Assembly: GCF_003865095.1 (NCBI RefSeq) | Contig: NZ_BHYK01000015.1 | Location: 50,915-114,914, forward strand | Direction of reading: 5' to 3' | Length of the DNA stretch: 64,000 nucleotides | Source of the DNA: Clostridium tagluense | GTDB taxonomy: Bacteria; Bacillota; Clostridia; Clostridiales; Clostridiaceae | In this document: positions 60,974-64,000 of the stretch, piece by piece | Numbering within the stretch: position 1 is the first letter of the stretch | Layout: each line of letters opens with the position of its first letter | Translations under genes and position numbers: made by a program | The notes under the pieces: generated by a model | Seen by the model: the letters and a program-made list of their open reading frames with translations, nothing else | What the model was told of the DNA's origin: nothing | Database searches by the model: none

Positions 60974-61726
60974 TTAAAACCATTCACTTACATCATTTAA
61001 TATTTTGAAATTAGTTAAATCATAATGAAGTGGTGTTACAGTCACATAACCCTCTTTAAAATATATTGTGTCGGAATCATCCTCATGAACATCTTTTAAT
61101 TCACCTTTAATTTCATAATGAGTTTCATTATTTTTTCCTATAGTTTCTATATAAGTGTTGTCATAAAATCTGCTTCCAATTTTGCATACTTTAATTCCTT
61201 TTATTTCATTCTCCTTAAGTAGTGGAACATTTACATTTAATACAATATCACTTTTAATGTTATTCTCCTTAGCCTTAAGCAATATTTGTCTAGCATATAC
61301 GGCTGCCATTTCATAACTTTCAATATTTTTATTAATCTGCATAGAAATAGCTATAGATGGCACTTTATGAATAGCTGCTTCAATAGCTGCAGAAACTGTA
61401 CCAGAATATAGAACATCTGTACCTAAATTTAACCCTTTATTGATTCCTGATACTACCATATCTATTTTACCCTCAATAAGTTTATTTAGGGCAATTTTTA
61501 CACAATCAGCAGGTGTTCCATCCACACTAAAAGCTTTTGATTTTAATCCTTCTAACACATTTTCTTTCACAATGAGTGGCCTTGAAAGTGTTATTGAATG
61601 TCCGCAAGCACTTCTTTCATTATCTGGTGCTACGATAATTACTTCATGATCTTTTTCCAGTTCTTTTGCTAGTGCATATATACCTTTTGCATTTATACCA
61701 TCATCATTGGTAAGCAACAGTCTCAT
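60974..61726 (-). CDS. surE: 5'-nucleotidase SurE
   Basis: 250 residues, normal length. Metal-binding LLTNDDGINAKGI at the N-terminus, then IVAPDNERSACGHSITLSRPL, VDGTPADCVKIAL and VVSGINKGLNLGTDVLYSGTVSAAIEAA. It dephosphorylates nucleoside 5'- and 3'-monophosphates and is often tied to survival in stationary phase. GGGAGG ribosome site. Confidence 0.96.
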   Translation of the reverse strand: MRLLLTNDDGINAKGIYALAKELEKDHEVIIVAPDNERSACGHSITLSRPLIVKENVLEGLKSKAFSVDGTPADCVKIALNKLIEGKIDMVVSGINKGLNLGTDVLYSGTVSAAIEAAIHKVPSIAISMQINKNIESYEMAAVYARQILLKAKENNIKSDIVLNVNVPLLKENEIKGIKVCKIGSRFYDNTYIETIGKNNETHYEIKGELKDVHEDDSDTIYFKEGYVTVTPLHYDLTNFKILNDVSEWF

Positions 61727-61904
61727 TTTTATTCCTCCCTTAATTCACTATGATTCTTTACAACTATTAATTTTTAACAGCTCATTTACTTAAGCTATTA
61801 CAACTTATATTATACATATAATAACAATAGATATCTATGGCAAGTACTAATTTATATTTACACTTAATTATGAGCAATTACTAAAGAACTTTCAAATACA
61901 AAAA

Positions 61905-61953
61905 ATACCTATAGCTCAAACACTTTTTGCAAAATGTCAACTCTATAGGTACC
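61905..61953 (-). terminator. Terminator of the four-repeat secreted protein gene
   Basis: Minus strand TACCTATAG ... CTATAGGTA closes an imperfect stem with an inner ACATTTT/AAAAAGTGT pairing, followed by TTTTTT. Confidence 0.7.
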
Positions 61954-61995
61954 GATTTAAATCATCATCTGCATCTCTTCAATATTTTCACATCT

Positions 61996-63285
61996 TTATT
62001 GTTTTAATAAAACAATTTTTTCTGCAAATCCAATTGGTGGTAAACTTCTAGTTAATTTCCCACCATAATATGCTACAACTTTAGAATCTTTCTTAATATC
62101 ATTTACTTCAAGTTTCGCACCTGTTTTAAAATCTACGATTTTAGTTTTTTCACTTATATTAAGAATAATATTATCAAAACCACTTTCCCCTAATCTTTCA
62201 CCTTTTATCTCAATTCTATTCTCTTTTTTGTCTTCTGATGTGTAAATATTATATATATCACCAATTATACCCATTTCATTCTTTGGTTCACTAATAACTA
62301 TTTTTTTAGCAACGCCTATTGGTGGTAAACTTTTAGAAAGCACACCATCATAGTAAACTTTCACATTTGTATCATTTTTAATTGCCTCCATTGTTAATTT
62401 ATTACCACTCTTCTCGCTTATAATTTCAGTTTTAGAATTTATAATAAAGTTTATGTCAACATAAATATTATCTTTAGATTTTTCTCCCTTAACCAATACC
62501 ATAATCTCATTTTTGATCCCTTGGACAATATTGATATCACTAATCAATCCAGTAGCTGTAGCACTTAAATCTTTATCCTTTTGGTTAGACAGTATAACAA
62601 CTTTTTTAGGAGTTGCTATAGGTGGCATACTCATGGTAGTAATATTATAATAAGCTATAACTCTAGTTCCTTTTTTAATATCTTTATAGCTTACCACTTT
62701 ACCAGTTTTACTATCTACAATTTCAGTTTTTTCATTTATGATAAGATTAGTATCTATTTCACCATTCATAAGTGCTGTGATTTCTTTATTTTCTTTCATT
62801 AAAGAAACATCAGTAATTATTCCATAGTTGCATGATTCAGATTCTTCCTGACCTTGCTCTACTATTATCATATTAGCAGTACTCATTGGTGGTATGCTGG
62901 CAGTAACCGCGGGTCCATAATAAGCTTTGACTTTTACTCCATCTTTAATGTCCGTTAAATTTAATTTTTTACCATCAGTTGCACTTATTATCTCAGTAGC
63001 ATCATTTACATTTAGTATAAGCTTATCATTATTTGATTTATTGTTTTTTATAGTAAATCGAGATTTACTTTCAGATGCTTGTACATCTGAAACTATCCCC
63101 TCCGTGCTTGTGAAAAATATTTGTGCTTTCTTCTCACTTTGTGAATTCTTCTCAGCGACTGCTTGAATCTTTAAGCTAGTATCATTCTTCAGACTGCTCT
63201 TAGTATTTGCAGATGCTAACATAGAATTCCCACTTATAAAAACCCCTAACGTTAATATGGCTATTGTTTTCTTTGTGAATTTCAT
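61996..63285 (-). CDS. Secreted protein with four copies of a ~95-residue beta-type repeat
   Basis: 429 residues with a signal peptide (MKFTKKTIAILTLGVFISGNSMLASA). After a short linker, four repeats follow. Each ends with the pattern K-T-E-I/K-I-x-D/S-x-x-x-G-x-K/V-x...D-I-K-x-x-x-K/R-V-x-A/V-Y-Y-x(3-4)-T/S-x-S-x-P-P-I-x-x-A/P-x-K-I-V-I. Clear examples are AYYGPAVTASIPPMSTAN, AYYNITTMSMPPIATPKK, VYYDGVLSKSLPPIGVAKK and AYYGGKLTRSLPPIGFAEK. The shared motif is YY...S-(I/M/L)-PPI. I do not recognise the family; an OB-like fold is a guess. GGGAGG ribosome site before the chosen ATG. The extracellular role is unknown. Confidence 0.75.
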   Translation of the reverse strand: MKFTKKTIAILTLGVFISGNSMLASANTKSSLKNDTSLKIQAVAEKNSQSEKKAQIFFTSTEGIVSDVQASESKSRFTIKNNKSNNDKLILNVNDATEIISATDGKKLNLTDIKDGVKVKAYYGPAVTASIPPMSTANMIIVEQGQEESESCNYGIITDVSLMKENKEITALMNGEIDTNLIINEKTEIVDSKTGKVVSYKDIKKGTRVIAYYNITTMSMPPIATPKKVVILSNQKDKDLSATATGLISDINIVQGIKNEIMVLVKGEKSKDNIYVDINFIINSKTEIISEKSGNKLTMEAIKNDTNVKVYYDGVLSKSLPPIGVAKKIVISEPKNEMGIIGDIYNIYTSEDKKENRIEIKGERLGESGFDNIILNISEKTKIVDFKTGAKLEVNDIKKDSKVVAYYGGKLTRSLPPIGFAEKIVLLKQ

Positions 63286-63604
63286 AATAATCCCTCCCAC
63301 ATTGTAATTTAAATATAAAATCTATTAATATCCCATACAAATTTATACTCTTTCACTTATTAGACGACACATACAAAAAAATGCTTCAGATTTTACTACA
63401 GATTTTCAAATACTGTTGTAGAAGATATTTAAAATTGTATGTTTTAGGGCATTTATATTTTACATCTTTAAACTATAAAATCAATAATCTAAAGTATTCC
63501 TTTTTAAAGAATAATATTCTAAAAAAATCTTATTGACTAAATTTAAATTTCCTATTAGAATAATATAGAAATAATAAAATTTATATCTATGGATGATAAT
63601 TATT
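63286..63604. other. Intergenic region upstream of the glycine riboswitch
   Basis: AT-rich and without a credible gene; a minus-strand frame across 63481-63774 lacks a ribosome site and overlaps the riboswitch. It should hold the divergent promoters, but none is clear enough to place. Confidence 0.4.
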
Positions 63605-63701
63605 GGAGATATCCGCATTGGGTAACCGTAGAAGAAAAAAATAAATCTATGCTTATGGTTTATTTTGAAACTTTCAGGTATTAGGCATCTAAAAAACAGA
63701 C
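63605..63701 (+). ncRNA. Glycine riboswitch, first (degenerate) aptamer
   Basis: GGAGAT, CCGTAGAAGAAAAA, an AAATAAA/TTTATTT stem, then GAAACTTTCAGGTATTAGG and ACAGAC are in the order of a glycine aptamer, but several conserved bases differ. It lies 46 nt before the second aptamer, a longer linker than usual. Confidence 0.5.
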
Positions 63702-63747
63702 TAATTACTGTTTTACTATGCCTTGTACAATAATTTGACATACCCCT

Positions 63748-63823
63748 GGAGAGACTACTTAAATGTGGCATCAACGGAGCAACTTAGATGATTATCTAAG
63801 GAAACTTTCAGATAAAAGGACAG
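63748..63823 (+). ncRNA. Glycine riboswitch aptamer
   Basis: GGAGAGACTACTTAAATG, GGCATCAACGGAGCAACTTA, a CTTAGATgattATCTAAG stem, then GAAACTTTCAGATAAAAGGA and CAG follow the glycine aptamer consensus (GGAGAGA, CCGAAGGAGCAA, AACTCTCAGGCAAAAGGACAG). P1 (CCCTG 63743-63747 with CAGGG 63821-63825) overlaps the first arm of the terminator, so glycine binding should turn expression on. The controlled gene, on the plus strand, lies beyond 64000. Confidence 0.8.
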
Positions 63824-63870
63824 GGAGTAAAAAGGCATTGTTTTTCTTGCCTTTTTACTCCCTGTTTTTA
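63823..63870 (+). terminator. Terminator of the glycine riboswitch
   Basis: GGGAGTAAAAAGGCA (63823-63837) and TGCCTTTTTACTCCC (63848-63862) with a 10-nt loop, followed by TGTTTTTA. The first arm overlaps P1 of the aptamer. Confidence 0.85.
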
Positions 63871-64000
63871 TATGAGCTTTCACGGAAACTCATTAGCTCC
63901 TATGATTACTCATTTCTAGTATCATTAATTTTTGTTGATTCCCCCATTTTTTCTGCATAAAACACTTGACAAGTCTGTAAAAATTTGAAAAATACCTCCT

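Noticed and set aside
63481..63774. Minus-strand frame of 97 codons
   Set aside because: It overlaps the glycine aptamer, has no ribosome site and a composition unlike a folded protein.
63763..63960. Plus-strand frame of 65 codons
   Set aside because: It lies across the riboswitch aptamer and terminator; no ribosome site.

Overview
The window is low-GC, AT-rich DNA whose protein families, strong GGAGG-type ribosome sites, frequent TTG/GTG starts and many hairpin-plus-T terminators fit a Clostridium-like Firmicute. I see no rRNA, tRNA, CRISPR array or intact transposase. The assignment to Clostridium is inference; the species cannot be read from the sequence.

Layout. 1-213: 5' end of an apbE-like lipoprotein gene. 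1045-7254: complete oppABCDF oligopeptide importer, followed by a NamZ-type exo-muramidase (7516-9003). 9029-9241: a 213-bp palindromic repeat. 9576-12422: formyl-THF cyclo-ligase, a HAD phosphatase, a small membrane protein and a CobW-type GTPase. 12702-16593: ribD-ribE-ribBA-ribH behind an FMN riboswitch. 16781-19129: polar amino-acid ABC importer behind three tandem 20-bp repeats. 19217-22319: methionine gamma-lyase with a sigma-54 promoter, a perfect 18-bp-arm palindrome and an ACT-PAS-AAA+ sigma-54 activator next door. 22509-26944: NUDIX-DUF4173 fusion, DUF2975/HTH pair, PAP2 phosphatase and a broken TauE/SafE gene. 27016-37196: minus-strand accessory block with a heterodimeric ABC exporter, serine hydrolase, methyltransferase, esterase and a 1029-residue GNAT fusion. 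Copies of one palindromic repeat lie before the exporter genes and before the GNAT gene. 37551-38034: an isolated promoter-to-terminator unit without an obvious gene. 38207-43596: coiled-coil protein, ECF S component, glucose-type PTS EIICB with a GlcT antiterminator site, an EAL remnant, an ECF sigma/anti-sigma pair with its own promoter, and a 30-residue microprotein. 43699-51524: nifS-thiI, HD-GYP, EamA transporter, phosphoesterase, a decayed BMP-family gene and PH-domain membrane proteins. 51861-57151: CBS protein, nagB-nagA-murQ-gntR operon and glcT. 57252-63285: Cd/Zn P-type ATPase with ArsR regulator, soluble chemoreceptor, surE and a secreted four-repeat protein. 63605-63870: a glycine riboswitch, probably tandem, whose gene lies beyond the window.

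How it fits together. NamZ, Opp, MurQ, NagA, NagB and a GntR regulator together suggest cell-wall muropeptide and amino-sugar salvage feeding glycolysis. GlcT at 56.3 kb probably controls the PTS gene at 39.5-41 kb through the leader antiterminator site. The methionine gamma-lyase block looks like a sigma-54-controlled amino-acid catabolic unit next to an amino-acid importer. The most interesting signals are the sigma-54/palindrome/activator module, the 20-bp tandem repeats, the GNAT fusion protein, the ~450-nt orphan transcription unit, the palindromic repeat family and the AAAAT slippage tract at the CobW start.
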